This document shows, in pieces, positions 35,401 through 47,231 of a stretch of DNA of 64,000 nt. A program made the translations under genes and the position numbers. The DNA is taken from the NCBI GenBank assembly GCA_001630475.1, contig KV419407.1, positions 310,001 through 374,000 of the forward strand. Direction: 5' to 3'. The notes beneath the pieces are model-generated. The model was not told the origin of the DNA. It was given only the letters and a program-made list of their open reading frames with translations, and made no database searches. How positions within the stretch are numbered: position 1 is the first letter of the stretch; every line of letters starts with the position of its first letter. This DNA is from Sistotremastrum niveocremeum HHB9708 (taxonomy: Eukaryota; Basidiomycota; Agaricomycetes; Sistotremastrales; Sistotremastraceae).

Positions 35401-35988
35401 GCCGGATGGCTCGGATGGCCCGCCAATCTTCAACCGGCTGCCACCTTGTTCGGTCAGATCTACCAGTCCGCAGGTTCTCCCAACACAGTCCGTGGACTCG
35501 CCACTAGTAAGTCTCTAACATGTATATTGCGACCTTTTACTTATTCTTCATCAGACGTTGCCAACTACAACTCGTACACCACCAACTCTCCCGATCCTTG
35601 CACTCAGGGCGACCCCAACTACGATGAGCTCCTCTATATCACCGCCCTGGCCCCTCTCCTCAGCTCCTCAGGATTCCCTGCCCATTTCATTGTCGACCAA
35701 GGGCGCTCTGGACAGCAGAACCTCCGTCAGCAATGGGGTGACTGGTGCAACATCAAAGGTGCTGGCTTCGGTATCCGCCCCACCACCGTCACCAACTCTT
35801 CATACGTTGACTCCATCGTCTGGGTCAAGCCTGGAGGTGAATGTGACGGAACTTCCAACAGCTCTGCTCCCCGCTACGACTCCACTTGCTCTCTTTCTGA
35901 TGCCGACCAGCCCGCGCCCCAGGCTGGCCAATGGTTCCAGGAATACTTCGTGACCTTGGTCGCTAAAGCCAACCCTCCTTTGATTTAG
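32425..35988 (+). CDS. Fused cellulase: CBM1-GH5-linker-GH6
   Basis: One reading frame of 862 residues over 20 exons encodes two complete cellulase modules. Order: signal peptide (MKTTLFLAAALAAAPAFA); CBM1 (WGQCGGIQWTGQTSCASG..YYQC, four Cys) to about residue 52; Thr/Ser linker; GH5 endoglucanase about 120-446 with acid/base Glu in TMNEPHD and nucleophile Glu in LNTEFGGGN; second Thr/Ser/Lys linker about 457-505; GH6 cellobiohydrolase-like module about 507-862 with the general acid Asp in YDLPNRDCHAKASNGE and the Asp of WVKPGGECDG. Exon 16 (34448-34779) holds the GH5 end, the whole second linker and the GH6 beginning with no stop or splice between them. Exons 2, 9 and 11 are 9, 10 and 20 bases. 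The GH6 part has no signal peptide or CBM1 of its own. Both active sites look intact, so the protein is predicted to have both activities. Confidence 0.93.
32755..32943 (+). repeat. Low-complexity ACC/ACT linker repeat 1
   Basis: Imperfect Thr/Ser codon repeat (accacc, actact, aagtctact) encoding the O-glycosylated linker between CBM1 and GH5. It occurs within exon 4 of the cellulase gene. Confidence 0.85.
34571..34723 (+). repeat. Low-complexity ACC/ACG linker repeat 2
   Basis: A second imperfect Thr/Ser/Lys codon repeat in exon 16 of the cellulase gene, encoding the linker between the GH5 and GH6 modules. Its composition is close to linker 1, including repeated S-K-S-T-T units. Confidence 0.85.
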
Positions 35989-36269
35989 AGGATAAATTAG
36001 AGCGTTCTTTGATCTATTGTCGGTTCTGGTTCTGGTCCTTCCGAGGGCCTGGACTACATGGGTTTCCTGTACTAGATAGTGTAGGAAGAAAATTCAGATT
36101 GATCTTTCTCATTCATTTTGAACGTGTGTCTATCGAGGTCATGCAAGGCAAGATTGGCCAAGCTGAGGGCCTGGAGGCCTTGAGGCCTTCAGCTACGCCT
36201 AACGGCACTCTATTTCTAGCCATGTGATTCAGTTAAGCCGCGGAAAATGTTACTTGGGTATATTTGTCG

Positions 36270-37163
36270 ATGAATCCTGGCAACTCTACCCCTCCAAGTG
36301 AATCACACGAACCGGCCTTTGAGAGATGGCGACACAGGCTGGCTTGGACCACAGGTCTTGGACTCACATCGGAAGAGTCATTACGACGCGACCAGGAAAG
36401 ACAGGCTGAATTAGCACCAGCCCAGTTGGCCCAATGCCGGCAGTGGAAGGCAGATCTCTTGTCCTCCAGCGAGTCCTTGCAGTTGGGCATCACTCACAAC
36501 TCGCTAGCTAATGTGCTGATAAGGTCCCAAAATTACATTCATGCTGAAGCACCTAGAGCTTCTTGGTACACCCATAGGGCCAGAATTTCTGCATTGCACA
36601 CCCTGCCAGCCTACGCACGCTGGAGGGACAGACCCGGATACAGGCAACATTGTGCTATGCCAGGGTCGATTCATGAGCAAGAAGCACATGGAGGACACTA
36701 TTACCCATGAACTCTTGCATCTCTATGACCAAAGCCGATTTTCGGTAGACTGGAGTAATCTTCGACATCACGCGTGCAGCGAGGTGAGGCTGCTTTTCCG
36801 CGTTTCCAGCTTTGACGTCGGAATTGATTTGTTAACAGGTTCGTGCGTCCAACTTGAGTGGAGATTGTCGCTGGGGCCGGGAAGTTCGACGGCTATTCTT
36901 CTCGTTCTCAAAGCAGCACCAGGTAGGCTCAATTCGCAAATGTTTCTGATTGCCATGTCCAATTCGATATCACAGGCTTGCGTGCGACGCCGTGCAGTGG
37001 CTTCGGTCCAGGCCAATCCTTCCTGTCCTGACCGCGCCGCAGCCGAACGCGCGGTGAATGAGGTCTTTGACAGCTGTTTCAAGGACACCAGGCCCTTTGA
37101 CGAGGTAACGCGTTTCTCCAAGCCACATCACACGACCACTCATAAAGTCTTCAGATTTATTAA
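36270..37163 (+). CDS. ATP23: Mitochondrial inner-membrane protease ATP23
   Basis: Intermembrane-space metalloprotease and chaperone that in yeast matures Atp6 and aids ATP synthase assembly. Zinc motif HExxH is present in DTITHELLHLYD. Other family segments: FMLKHLELLG, FLHCTPCQ, GNIVLCQGRF, WSNLRHHACSEVRASNLSGD, and the Cys-containing end CPDRAAAERAVNEVFDSCFKD. A GC-AG intron (36469-36523, GCGAGT..GATAAG) is needed to join LLSSS to PKITFMLKH; later introns are ordinary. The last exon adds only Ile-Tyr before TAA. Start ATG 36270 (MNPGNSTPPSESHE). Confidence 0.9.
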
Positions 37164-37593
37164 TTGCTACCCCCTTAGTACATGTAGAACGTTATGCTGG
37201 TTCATGTCGCACGATGGCGCACTTTCAGTATTTATATCGGGAAGCTTCGGTGCCGAATATGGAGAATTCTATTCTTATTCTCAGTGAAATAAGGATTTCA
37301 GTTGATGCAACTGCGCTGTCCTTGTCAAGAAATCGTCAAATAGCCGCACTGCGGTAACGCAGCACTGCATCTCAGGATCACTGAAGTCTGTCTGTTATTA
37401 TGCAAGATGCGCAAGCAGCCAGGGGGAGGTTGCAACGGGGTTATTCAAAGTCCGACAAGAGATTCATTCTTAGACGTTCGGTTGCTGTCATGTTTGAATT
37501 CGCTTCTCCGTCTTTCCCATCATCCTGTTCCCCCAAAAAATTAGTTTTATCAAAACTACCCTGTCCTTTCAACCTTAGGCTTAATCTCTCATA
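37164..37593. other. Intergenic region, nothing recognised
   Basis: 430 bases between ATP23 and the KRE9-like gene, both plus strand. It should contain the promoter of the latter. Short frames here show no domain. Confidence 0.4.
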
Positions 37594-38573
37594 ATGTTCG
37601 CCTTGACTCTCTTCGGGTACTCTTTCTCTTTTACGCGACTTTCGTTAAAATTCACCCAGCCTCTACTTCGTAGTTCCGCCGTGTTTGCATCTTCCGCCGT
37701 TCGTGCTCTGACTATCAACACCCCCACCAACTGGGCTGGCAATCAGACAAACACGGTTACCTGGACTTCTACAGCTGGAGACCCCCCAATCTTCAGTAAG
37801 GTTCATTGTATGGCTTTGGATTCTCCCATGTTTACGCGGATTCTTTTCAGCTATCGAGTTGCTTCAGACAACATCTCCCACACTAGCTATTGCCAACAAT
37901 GTCAATACATCTCTCGGCTCCATTGCTTTGACTTTGCCCAACTTTGACGTGGGGTAAGTATGCTCGCAAGACCGTCGTGAGACTCTCGCTTAGATCACAT
38001 TTTGCAGCCCCGGTTATAGCCTTGAATTTGTGAACGTCGGGTGAGTTTAGATCTATTGACATACTGCGTTACATCACCTGATGTCCTCCACAGAAATATT
38101 AGCGATGTCTTGGCCACTTCTGGGACGTTCACCATTGCCCAAAAAGATCGTAAGGCTCCTCGTTCATCATAATTCGTGATTTAATAGCGGTACACGCAGA
38201 GGTCACATCGAGCACCTCTTCTACCTCCTCTGGATCTGCGGCATCTACCTTCACCGGGTCGATTAGCACGTATGTAGCCCATCGTCGGTCTTGGGTAAGA
38301 ATTGTTGACCAACATACATTCAGCGTGACACCGGCTTCTACGACGAGCACTATCCCAGCCAGTATTTCTAGCTCTGCATCTTCGGTATTAAGCTCGTTGT
38401 CCAGCGTCGCCTCTAGCGAGCAATCATCTGCATCGAGCTCCGCGCAGTCAGTGACATTGTCTTCCTCCTCTACCACTAGCTCGTCTCCGGCTGCTACCTC
38501 CTCGAGCGCAGCTACCACTGGGAAGCCTATTTCTCTTGGCCTCCTTGGCCTTGCCTTGGCTGTTTTCCTCTGA
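37594..38573 (+). CDS. Ser/Thr-rich GPI-anchored protein, KRE9/KNH N-domain
   Basis: Small secreted cell-surface protein. The signal peptide is split by an intron (MFALTLFG then SAVFASSAVRA). The mature start, LTINTPTNWAGNQTNTVTW, and following segments (SIALTLPNFDVGPGYSLEFVN, ISDVLATSGTFTI) match the immunoglobulin-like KRE9/KNH N-terminal domain found in Ser-Thr-rich GPI proteins of mushrooms. The rest is almost all Ser/Thr/Ala and ends in a hydrophobic GPI signal (GLLGLALAVFL). Five or six short introns. Role is probably in the cell wall; no enzyme activity expected. Confidence 0.85.
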
Positions 38574-38785
38574 ACATTGATAATGGACCATGTATTCCTC
38601 GGACAATGTTTTGTTGTAGTCTAAATCTTGTGTTCTCCAAATGACAGTTTGAACGACTCGCAAAAGGTGTTTACGCGAATTCGAGATCGTAGAATGAAGA
38701 GCAAGAGAAAAGAGTTGCGTATAGAAAGCATGTATGACATAGTGATCCTACGTAGCATACAAGGAAAGAAGGAGACGCAAAACCA

Positions 38786-39359
<574 letters not shown>

Positions 39360-39539
39360 TCAGAAATATAAAATCGCTACCTTGAGTGTTGGCCGATGTG
39401 TAGGCAGACGACTGTACAGTTTATGTCAGCCATCCTGTTCTTTAGGGCCGGTCGTTTGCGGCGACAACCGGAGCATAACGCCGAGGCGTCGCAGTTCGGA
39501 AATAGACGGACCCAAAGTCAAGAGTAGCACTGCGTCAAA

Positions 39540-41437
39540 ATGGTGAGTATCTCCTGGTGCTGTTGTCTTTGTCTGCTTATACGCGTCCAGGTCGTTTTCG
39601 CTGCAGGAATATGTACCAAAGCCGGAAAACGTATGTCAATTCCCTTGTTTCGAGCCCAGTAAACTAACAACATTCTAGCCCTCATTTCGCGCCAGTTTCG
39701 AGAAATGCCACGTTCGCGCATCGAGTCTCTTATCGCTTCATTCCCAAAATTGATTCCTCCCAACTCACAACACACTTCCATTGAGACGGAGGAAGTTCGC
39801 TATGTTTATCAGCCGCTGGAGGACCTCTATATCCTTCTTGTGACCAACAAGGCATCAAACATACTTCAGGACATTGATACTCTCCAAATCTTCGCCAGAG
39901 TTGTCTCTGATATGTGTCGCTCAGCTGAGGCACGGGAAATTTATCGTCATGCATTTGACTTGCTTGGCGCATTCGATGAGATCATCAGCTTGGGTTATCG
40001 CGAGCAGGTCAACTTGATGCAAGTCCGAAACATCCTTGAAATGGAGAGTCACGAAGAGAAAATCCAAGAGATTATTGCTAGGGTCTGTTCTGATTCGTCA
40101 TCCTGTGCAAGTGACTGAACTCTTTAATTTTAAGAACAAAGAAGCGGAAGCAAAGGAGGAGCTCAAGCGACGCGCTAAGCAACTCGAGATGCAGAGACGC
40201 GAGCAACAGAGAAGGGCACAAGCTGGTATCCCTGGCGGAGGCTCAAGCTACTTGGGGGGCTCGGGAGGCATGGGCGCGTATTCTCCAGTTCCTCGCTATG
40301 AGGCTCCCTCGCCTGTTCCCCGGACTGCCTCTCCAGCTGCTGCGCCTGTCCGTTCGCCTGCTTTCAAAGGCTCGGGTATGAAGTTGGGTTCGAAAAAGAC
40401 TAGCAACGCTCAGTTTCTCGACACCCTTGGCGCGGAGGTTGCTTCAACTGAAGATCTGCCGGCATCCAGTAGCTATGCCGAGTCTGTCCCAGCCTCTATC
40501 CCAAAGAATACTGGTATCTCTATCCCAACAGTTGAAGAACAAAGGTATGAGTTCATGATGTAGTTCATATTACTAGAGATTTCACCGTGACTCCAGTGTG
40601 CACATCCAGATAAAGGAGCAACTGTCCTTATCTCTTTTCCGCGAAGGTGGTGTCAAATCGTTAGACCTGAAGGGCGACATGAACTTGAAAGTCTCCGACC
40701 CTTCACTTGGTCGCATTCAGCTTGCCCTAGCACCTCTCAACCCTGGCATTGGTCCAGAGCTGCAGTTCAAGCAACACCCTCAAGTCAACAAATTCACGGG
40801 TACGGGCGAAAGGATCGTTGCTTTGAAAGATCCATCACGGTCATTCCCTGTTGGTCAACCCCTCGCCGTCGTGAAATGGAGATATATCGGAAAAGACGAG
40901 GTATACTCACCACTTGCCAGTGCGCATCAAATTCTACTCCTCTTCGATTATTGTTGACGTGATTTCAGTAAACTGTTGGCCAAGCCCCTCGAATGATGGT
41001 ACCTGTGATGTGAATATCGAATACGAATTGGAAAGGGACAATATCACGCTGTACAACTTAACCATCTCTATACCCCTACCCGCAGGCTCGTACCCCACAG
41101 TCGGCAGTTCACCAGTAGGGGAGTGGGCCCTCAATACATCTTCCCACTCTTTGGACTGGTCGATCCCCGTTGTGTCGCCGTCCGATGACACTCGTTCAGG
41201 AAACTTAGAATTCAGCATTGGGGGCGACGATCCTAGTGCATTTTTCCCCGTCCGAATCTTCTTCACTGCTCTTGGCAGTGTTGCTGGCGTTTCTGTAAGT
41301 TTGTATGCTATTTTTGCCTCAGGCGCTAATCTTGGCATCAGGTTGCCTCTGTCACTCGACTAGACGGCCAGGAAGAGCCATCATTTTCTCAGGAGGCGGT
41401 TGTTCAGGTCGATAATTTCACTGTGTCCCAAGAATAA
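39540..41437 (+). CDS. RET2: Coatomer subunit delta (delta-COP)
   Basis: COPI coat subunit for Golgi-to-ER transport. The first coding exon is only the ATG (39540-39542), followed by an intron of about 49 bases; exon 2 begins [13 protein letters not shown]. Longin-domain segments: [53 protein letters not shown] charged helix ([20 protein letters not shown]) and a Gly/Pro linker lead to the mu-homology domain ([42 protein letters not shown]-like core, [34 protein letters not shown]). C-terminus VDNFTVSQE with TAA at 41435-41437. Confidence 0.96.
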
Positions 41438-41561
41438 TGATTTGGTGTATGGTACACTAATGGGCGTGATCGATACGATGATAACATTGAACCCTACGAA
41501 AGTAAAATCTGTCCGTGATGTCCGCTTCGCTAATTAAAGGTACTACGCCAAGTCCAAGCCT

Positions 41562-43325
41562 CTACCTCAAGTTCATTCTATGCATCGAATCCTCCAGTTT
41601 CCTGGTTCGACTGGGCAAACTCTGCGAATGGTGAGTCGGAGTATGCGGACCCGGCGTACCCGGGCTTGTGGGGGGGAGAAGGCGGGAAGCGCCAGGGTAG
41701 ACAGTGACCATAGGTGCAGCGTTCGACGCGCCGTACGCTGAAGGAGTTCCTTCGTAGCTAGATGAGCGACTGCCGCTGAATGCCACATGCCTGGTTTTCT
41801 TCATCGGCACCGGCATTGGTACTCCAGTCGGGTCTAAGAGAAGCTGGAGAGCTAGTAGAGCAAGGAAAGCATCATTTCCGGAGTTGTGAAGTGCACATTG
41901 AATGTCCACATTCAGTGTGCGAAGCAAATTACCCAACGACAGAGTACTGCCCTGCTGGCGTATTTGTCCATTGGAGCCACTCATCGTGACGTGACTTCGT
42001 AATCCGGTGTTGAAAAGTTGTCTTTCGAAAGTGGACGTGTCAATTATCATAGTATTGTTGGGCAACTCTGTGAATCCAGATCAGTCCATAATCGGAGGAA
42101 GCGTATCGCAGTATTACTGATTTTCATCTCATGAAGTCTCTCGAGATCGCCACTGACACCGTGTGCCACCAGAATCAATGTGTTGGGCGTGGTTTCGGAG
42201 TCCGGAGAAGATAGGCTACTTATGATCGCCTGTATTATCTCGGGAAGTTTAGCTTTAGGGATGACCTGAGTATCTCCCCACTTGGAAAACATTAGTTCGG
42301 GTCGACGGAAGAGAACTTCAGCGAAGCCTCACAGCATACTACAAAGAAGTGAGTTTAGAACCAACCACACCGCATGTGAAAGGACATTACCTCCCAAGGA
42401 ACAGTCGGAGTGCGCTTGTTGTGTACTTTATCAATATATTCGGCGACAACAAAATGTCCCTTCCTACGACGAATAAACATGGATCCATCTGCAGGTACAC
42501 ATGGGAAGCAGCTTACCGATAGTTGACATCCGGTTCGGGAGGCCAAATGCCCAACCTATATGCATTCAGATTGCATACGACCAACGATCAAAGCACTCCG
42601 CACGTATTCAGAAACCCGCAACGTAGAGCGGAATAGCCAAACTCGAGACATGAGGAATTATTGCGTTCTGACCACTCGAAATCAATAGCAAGGAAAGTAT
42701 GGTCTCGCTTCTCCCATAACTCTTTGATCGCCTTAGGTTCCCCGGATCTCACGCGGATCTTCAAGGCGGCAAGGACTGCAGAGGGCAATGTGGCGTGCAG
42801 CTTCCGGTAAGAATTCCAGTCATTCACGGTGCGCAAAGGGCGTTGCTGAGTTTCGAAAGGCCTGATACGCAACTATAATGGAGGTCAGCAGCGGACAAAC
42901 ACATCATTCAGAGGTTTACCATATTGTCCGCGGTTGGTAAAACATCTCCATACCTACGCAGATGTAGAAATGATTCTGGCGAGGTAGCAAGACACTTGCC
43001 TTGTTTTTATCATCTTGAGAAATGCTCCAATAGACGTGGTTCGGGTAACAATGTGAGCACGATTAGTCCATACGTCAGTAACGACCACGACTGGCCAGCC
43101 AAAGTTCAGGAACTCTTCAAAAGAAGAGAAGAGTTGGCCCCAGGACCTCTCCCACCTGCAAGATAATCAGCCTACGCGCGGAATGTGAGTCGGATTGAGG
43201 AAGCCAAACCAGGCGATGTTTCGTGCTTGGAAATAACCCATGTAGGCCGAATAGACCTGGCGTCCAACTGTGAGACACCATAGACAAGCAATATCAGAGT
43301 GAGACACACCGATTGCAAGTCCCAT
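41562..43325 (-). CDS. DEDDh exonuclease-like protein (Gfd2/YDR514C type)
   Basis: RNase H-fold 3'-5' exonuclease-like protein. DEDDh residues are visible: D and E in FLAIDFEWSE, a D in VAHGVSGDLERL, and H-x4-D in HNSGNDAFLALLALQLLLD. Other family blocks: GHFVVAEYIDKVHNKR, IPKAKLPEIIQAIIS, NTMIIDTSTFERQLF, QGSTLSLGNLLRTL. An N-terminal region (WFGFLNPTHIPR, SFEEFLNFGWPVVVVTDVW) precedes the nuclease. One intron, 42954-42999, begins GCAAGT on the minus strand. The 5' end is uncertain: ATG 43325 (MGLAI..) is the first in-frame ATG, but a longer first exon is possible. The C-terminal tail is Pro/Ser-rich. Substrate unknown. Confidence 0.8.
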
Positions 43326-43628
43326 TCCCAGCCTTCGACGTCGACTAGCTGAAAGCCCGAGCTCATCTTTGACAAAAGAGAACAAGACGAGTGCAGAGCC
43401 TTGTAGTCGCGACAACCACGATTTGTCGGCGCCGACAAGAACTCGAAGCCCTGACTTGCACTCGGCAACTCGGCACGGACTCGGTTCGATCGACTTTGAG
43501 TTCGGGATCGGCAATAATCAACTGGCCGAATAAAGATAAGCGTGGTAGTATACATACATGCTTTCGACAAAGATTATCCGTTACAAATCGAGGTATCTCC
43601 CTAGTGGCGATCTCGCACTCTTCATCTC
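43326..43628. other. Short intergenic region
   Basis: About 300 bases between the TPX2 stop and the start assigned to the exonuclease gene, both minus strand. It likely holds the exonuclease promoter and perhaps an unrecognised first exon; the minus frame stays open here but lacks an ATG. Confidence 0.3.
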
Positions 43629-45262
43629 TTACGTGGCTTTCTTTTGTTTCCTTGGAGCATCCTGGTACCACTTGGGTACTTCGTTTGCTCGAGGGATCGT
43701 TCGCTTTCGCTCTTCCTTTAGCCAAGCTTCTTCCTCTGCCAGACGTTTCTTCTCCGCTTCTGCCTTCAATGCGGCCAACTCCTGTTCTTTGATTCGCAAT
43801 TTTTCTTCGAATTTTTCTCGTTCTTTCGCTCTAGCACTCGCATTGCTCGGAGCACCGAGCGACGGGAGAACGAGCGTTTTCAGAGAGGATTTGACGGTTG
43901 CTTTTCTTGCTTCCTCTGCGGCGTGTATGGCTCGGAAGTCGGGCACGGGATGAACTGAGCTATTGACTTCTTTGGGGCGTACAGCTGCCTCATCCTTGGA
44001 ATGTGAAAGTCGAAGGCGAGAGTCGCTTCGGAAGTGAAACTCTTGTGGTACAGTCGGTCGCAAATCTGGTTGGGCTGGAACCTGCGATTCGTCTGAGGTT
44101 CAAAACATTGACAACTAGGGTGAAGTTCAACGACGTACCGGTGGTCTCGCACGTTTCGAACGAATGACTTTGTCACCCCGTGGCTCCCTATTCTCCGCCC
44201 CCCGAGAGATGTGCGGGCGCACTGACGTTTCTTTGGAAGCTTTGAACACTTTCGGTACGTCCACTGATAGATTTTCCTCTTCGCGCGACAACTTCGCACT
44301 GGGCCCCGTGATTCTGGACACGCGTGTCCGGTTGGGCATGTTTGTCTTGCATTGAAAGGGAAGTGGGTTTATGTCAATCCGCGCCTTTTTATTTGCTATG
44401 CGTTCAGTGGGCGAGCGGGAGAGCCTCTTGGATGATTGACGAAGTGGTGATACGTCGGGCCGGCTTTGCCGGTGCTCTGGGAGTGACACATCTGTGGAAG
44501 TTGAAGGGATAGGCCCCTGCGTTGCGGACTCGACATGGAGCCTCGATGCGCGAGGTGTCGGTAGAGCGTACGCGTTTTGTGCACTTCGACTGGAACAGGT
44601 GTTAGTGAAGAAGTCGACTGAAGCATTTCATGGACCTTCATGCCTTTTATCAGAATCCACGTCTAAAGCTATTCGTTCGGCATCTCGAGATTGGGTATCT
44701 CTTATTGGGCCTTCAGATACCAGTGGCTTGAATTGATTCTTGATCTCATGTAGCGGCAGCTGGATATTGAATTCGCTCAACGTAGGAGTAGAATGTAAAC
44801 CTGGAGATCTCGATAGGGGGACCTTAAACTGTTCTTTCCATCAGTACAAGAAACTGAGTTCAGCCGACGAGAGTCTTGCTCACAGCTCCCGGGATTGAAT
44901 CAGATAGATGCGATGAGGATGGTTTTGGTGTCTCTGTCTTGGTCGATGGGGCACGTCGACCTCTTGTGGAATACGGTGTTAAGTCGATGCCATTGGGAGT
45001 ATGCAGATAGCTGTCTCGTTTTCTCCGTGCAAACATATCATCACTCTTTTCTTCTTTCTCTCCAGTGCGTTCCTGTTGCCTGTCTCTTAATACAGGCTTG
45101 CTGGTTCCGGTGAGTTGGAACTTTGCAGTCGTGGAGGCGGGAATCGGAGTGAAGAACGGATCATTCAGACCGGCCAATGGTGTTTGATTCTGTAGTAAAG
45201 ACTGATCTGGGTTTCCAAGCCAGAAAGACGAAGACATTCTTGTTGTGTCGGGTGTGATCATG
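43629..45262 (-). CDS. TPX2: TPX2-domain microtubule protein
   Basis: Spindle assembly factor of the TPX2 family. The C-terminal TPX2 domain is clear: VPQEFHFRSDSRLRLS, VPDFRAIHAAEEARKA, PSLGAPSNASARAKEREKF and a long charged helix (EEKLRIKEQELAALKAEAEK). The N-terminal part is low-complexity with KARID, RRKRDSYLHTPNG and repeated Ser/Pro/Arg motifs; no sure Aurora-binding motif could be picked out. Introns split the middle region. Start ATG 45262 (MITPDTTRMSSSFWLGN); a second ATG lies at 45237. Paired divergently with the GNAT gene across 89 bases. Confidence 0.85.
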
Positions 45263-45351
45263 ACGCTGAACGTGCCGCACTGGATGGGTGGCTCAGAACC
45301 GGCACCAAACAAAGCCATAACAACGGGTCTGATAAAGGTCACGTGCAAGTC

Positions 45352-45984
45352 ATGTCTCTTCGTCCCATACCTGTCCTTCGTGGACGCAACGTCGAATTGG
45401 TGCCTCCAACTGCAGAAGATGATCAGGCGGTGGCTGACATGAGATCGCATCCCGAAACTAGACGTTATCTCCCCTTTCTTCCGACAACTTTCACGCCAGA
45501 CGAGGCCCGACAAATGCGAGAGAACAAAGACGCAGATGCCAGATACTTGGACTTTCGCATCCATTATATCACTCCGTCAGGTCCTGTATTTGCTGGTACC
45601 TGCGGCCTCTTGCACATCAATCCAGAGAATAGCTCTGCCGAAGCCGGGATCATCGTCTGTCCTGAATTTCACAGAACTGGGCTGGGCACAGAATCCTTAC
45701 TTCTTGTTCTGAACTATTCATTCACAACTCTCAAATTCCACCGCATATCCTTTGAAACTGCTCACCATAATGTGCAGATGCGTGGATGGCTCGAGAATGC
45801 TCTTGGAATTGGATTGGAATATCGACTTAGAGAAGCGTGGAAGAGTGGATCAGGATGGATTGATAGCGTGGGTTACAGCATTCTGGACCGAGAATGGAGT
45901 GACTTGAAGGAGAAACTCGAGAACCGTCTACGACGTCCACAGCTACCCTCAGGGCCCTCCGTCTCAGCGGCCGGAAGCATTTAG
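45352..45984 (+). CDS. GNAT-family N-acetyltransferase
   Basis: Single-exon gene of 210 residues with a RimJ/RimL-like acetyltransferase fold (Acetyltransf_3 type). Segments: LRGRNVELVPPTAEDDQ, the central beta strand VFAGTCGLLHINPENSSAE, the acetyl-CoA loop CPEFHRTGLGTESLLLVLNY (R-x-x-G-x-G/A equivalent), then HRISFETAHHNVQMRGWLEN and YRLREAWKSGSG. Such proteins acetylate protein N-termini, small amines or antibiotics; the substrate is unknown. The ATG at 45352 (MSLRPIPV) is chosen over a non-ATG codon at 45343. Confidence 0.88.
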   Translation: MSLRPIPVLRGRNVELVPPTAEDDQAVADMRSHPETRRYLPFLPTTFTPDEARQMRENKDADARYLDFRIHYITPSGPVFAGTCGLLHINPENSSAEAGIIVCPEFHRTGLGTESLLLVLNYSFTTLKFHRISFETAHHNVQMRGWLENALGIGLEYRLREAWKSGSGWIDSVGYSILDREWSDLKEKLENRLRRPQLPSGPSVSAAGSI

Positions 45985-46076
45985 ACCGGTTTCGGTTTCC
46001 CCTCCGAACCGCGTCCTGCTTGCACTCCCTCTTGCTCGCGCTCTTGTATCCTACACGTTAATAAGAAATTCTGACT

Positions 46077-47231
46077 ATGCCTTCTGAAATACAACCACCG
46101 TCTCACGGAGATCACCTAACTCTCTCGTATCCTGCTGATCATGTCTTATTACTGACGATGAATCGGCCAAAGCAACTCAATGCTATGACGCCGAGTCTGT
46201 CCAAAGACATTGGCCGTGTTCTGTCTTGGTTCGACGACGAACCTACTCTATGGTGCGCCATCATCAATGGAGCTGGACGAGCTTTCTGTGCAGGCGCGGA
46301 TCTCAAGGCGCAAGTGTTGGATCGTACCTGGGATCTTTCATGAACTGAACGTGACCTCTAGATGGAAGGCAGACCAAGAAGGGGGTCAAAAGGACGAATC
46401 TGAACAAATTGCAACCTCGCCCCATGGCTTTGCCTCGGTATCGCGTCGAAGCATATCCTCAAAGCCTATTATAGCAGCTGTTCATGGTATGGCCTTCGGA
46501 GGCGGTCTCGAAATGGTTGTAAATTGCGATATCGTCATTGCTGGGGCAAGCTGTAAACTTGGGTTCCCTGAAGTCAAAAGAGGCGTCACTATCGCCCAGG
46601 GAGGTGTGACTTCTGTCTGATCTCCAGATAGTGTGCTAAACCCTTCAAGCGATTCCTCGGGTTGCTTTCATCTCTGGATTCCAGGTGAGTGATCCTGCAA
46701 CATATTCACGAATTTGCTAACACCCGGTCAGTTTGCTTCAGAACTCATGTTTACCGGTCGGACTATTTCCTCCCAGGAGGCTCAGGACAGATTCCGCTTG
46801 TGTGTCCATGTTCTTGCAAAATATCCTCAACCTCTACTAATCCAGCATGAAGTGTTAACAAAGTGGTACCCGATAACGAAGTATTGCCGACAGCTATTGC
46901 GTGGGCGAAAGAAATAACTCAGAACTCACCTGATTCGGTGGCCAGCGTCAAGAAAGCAATCATTCTCGCGAAACAGGCCGCAGGGATCGAACAGTCGACA
47001 CTTAATCACGCATATAGCGTAGAAAACAAGAGACTCTTCAACGGTGAAAATATACAGGTCGGTCAACGTACCGTTGTCGTGTAGAAAACCATCTAATACT
47101 TCATCTTAGGAGGGATTGAAGGCATTCTCGGAGGTACGCCCCTTATTCATCATCCATCTCATTGTACGATCACCGATAGATTCTGCTGTCAGAGACGGCC
47201 ACCGGCCTGGAAAAATCCGGCCAAACTGTAA
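46077..47231 (+). CDS. Enoyl-CoA hydratase/isomerase, peroxisomal
   Basis: Crotonase-fold enzyme. Segments: LLLTMNRPKQLNAM, the CoA/oxyanion loop GRAFCAGADL, second oxyanion loop AAVHGMAFGGGLEMVVNCD, the catalytic-Glu block GFPEVKRGV, AIPRVAFISG and VNKVVPDNEV. A GC-AG intron (46310-46361, GCAAGT..CTCTAG) is required to join GADLKA to WKADQEGG; a GT alternative four bases on gives the wrong frame. The last three exons read EGLKAFSE then RRPPAWKNPAKL, so the protein ends in AKL, a match to the peroxisomal PTS1 signal. Expected in fatty-acid or branched-chain breakdown in the peroxisome. Confidence 0.9.

Noticed and set aside
34448-35988. A separate GH6 gene starting after the GH5 gene
   Set aside because: No promoter-sized gap, signal peptide, ATG or CBM1 lies before the GH6 module; the shared exon is open throughout.
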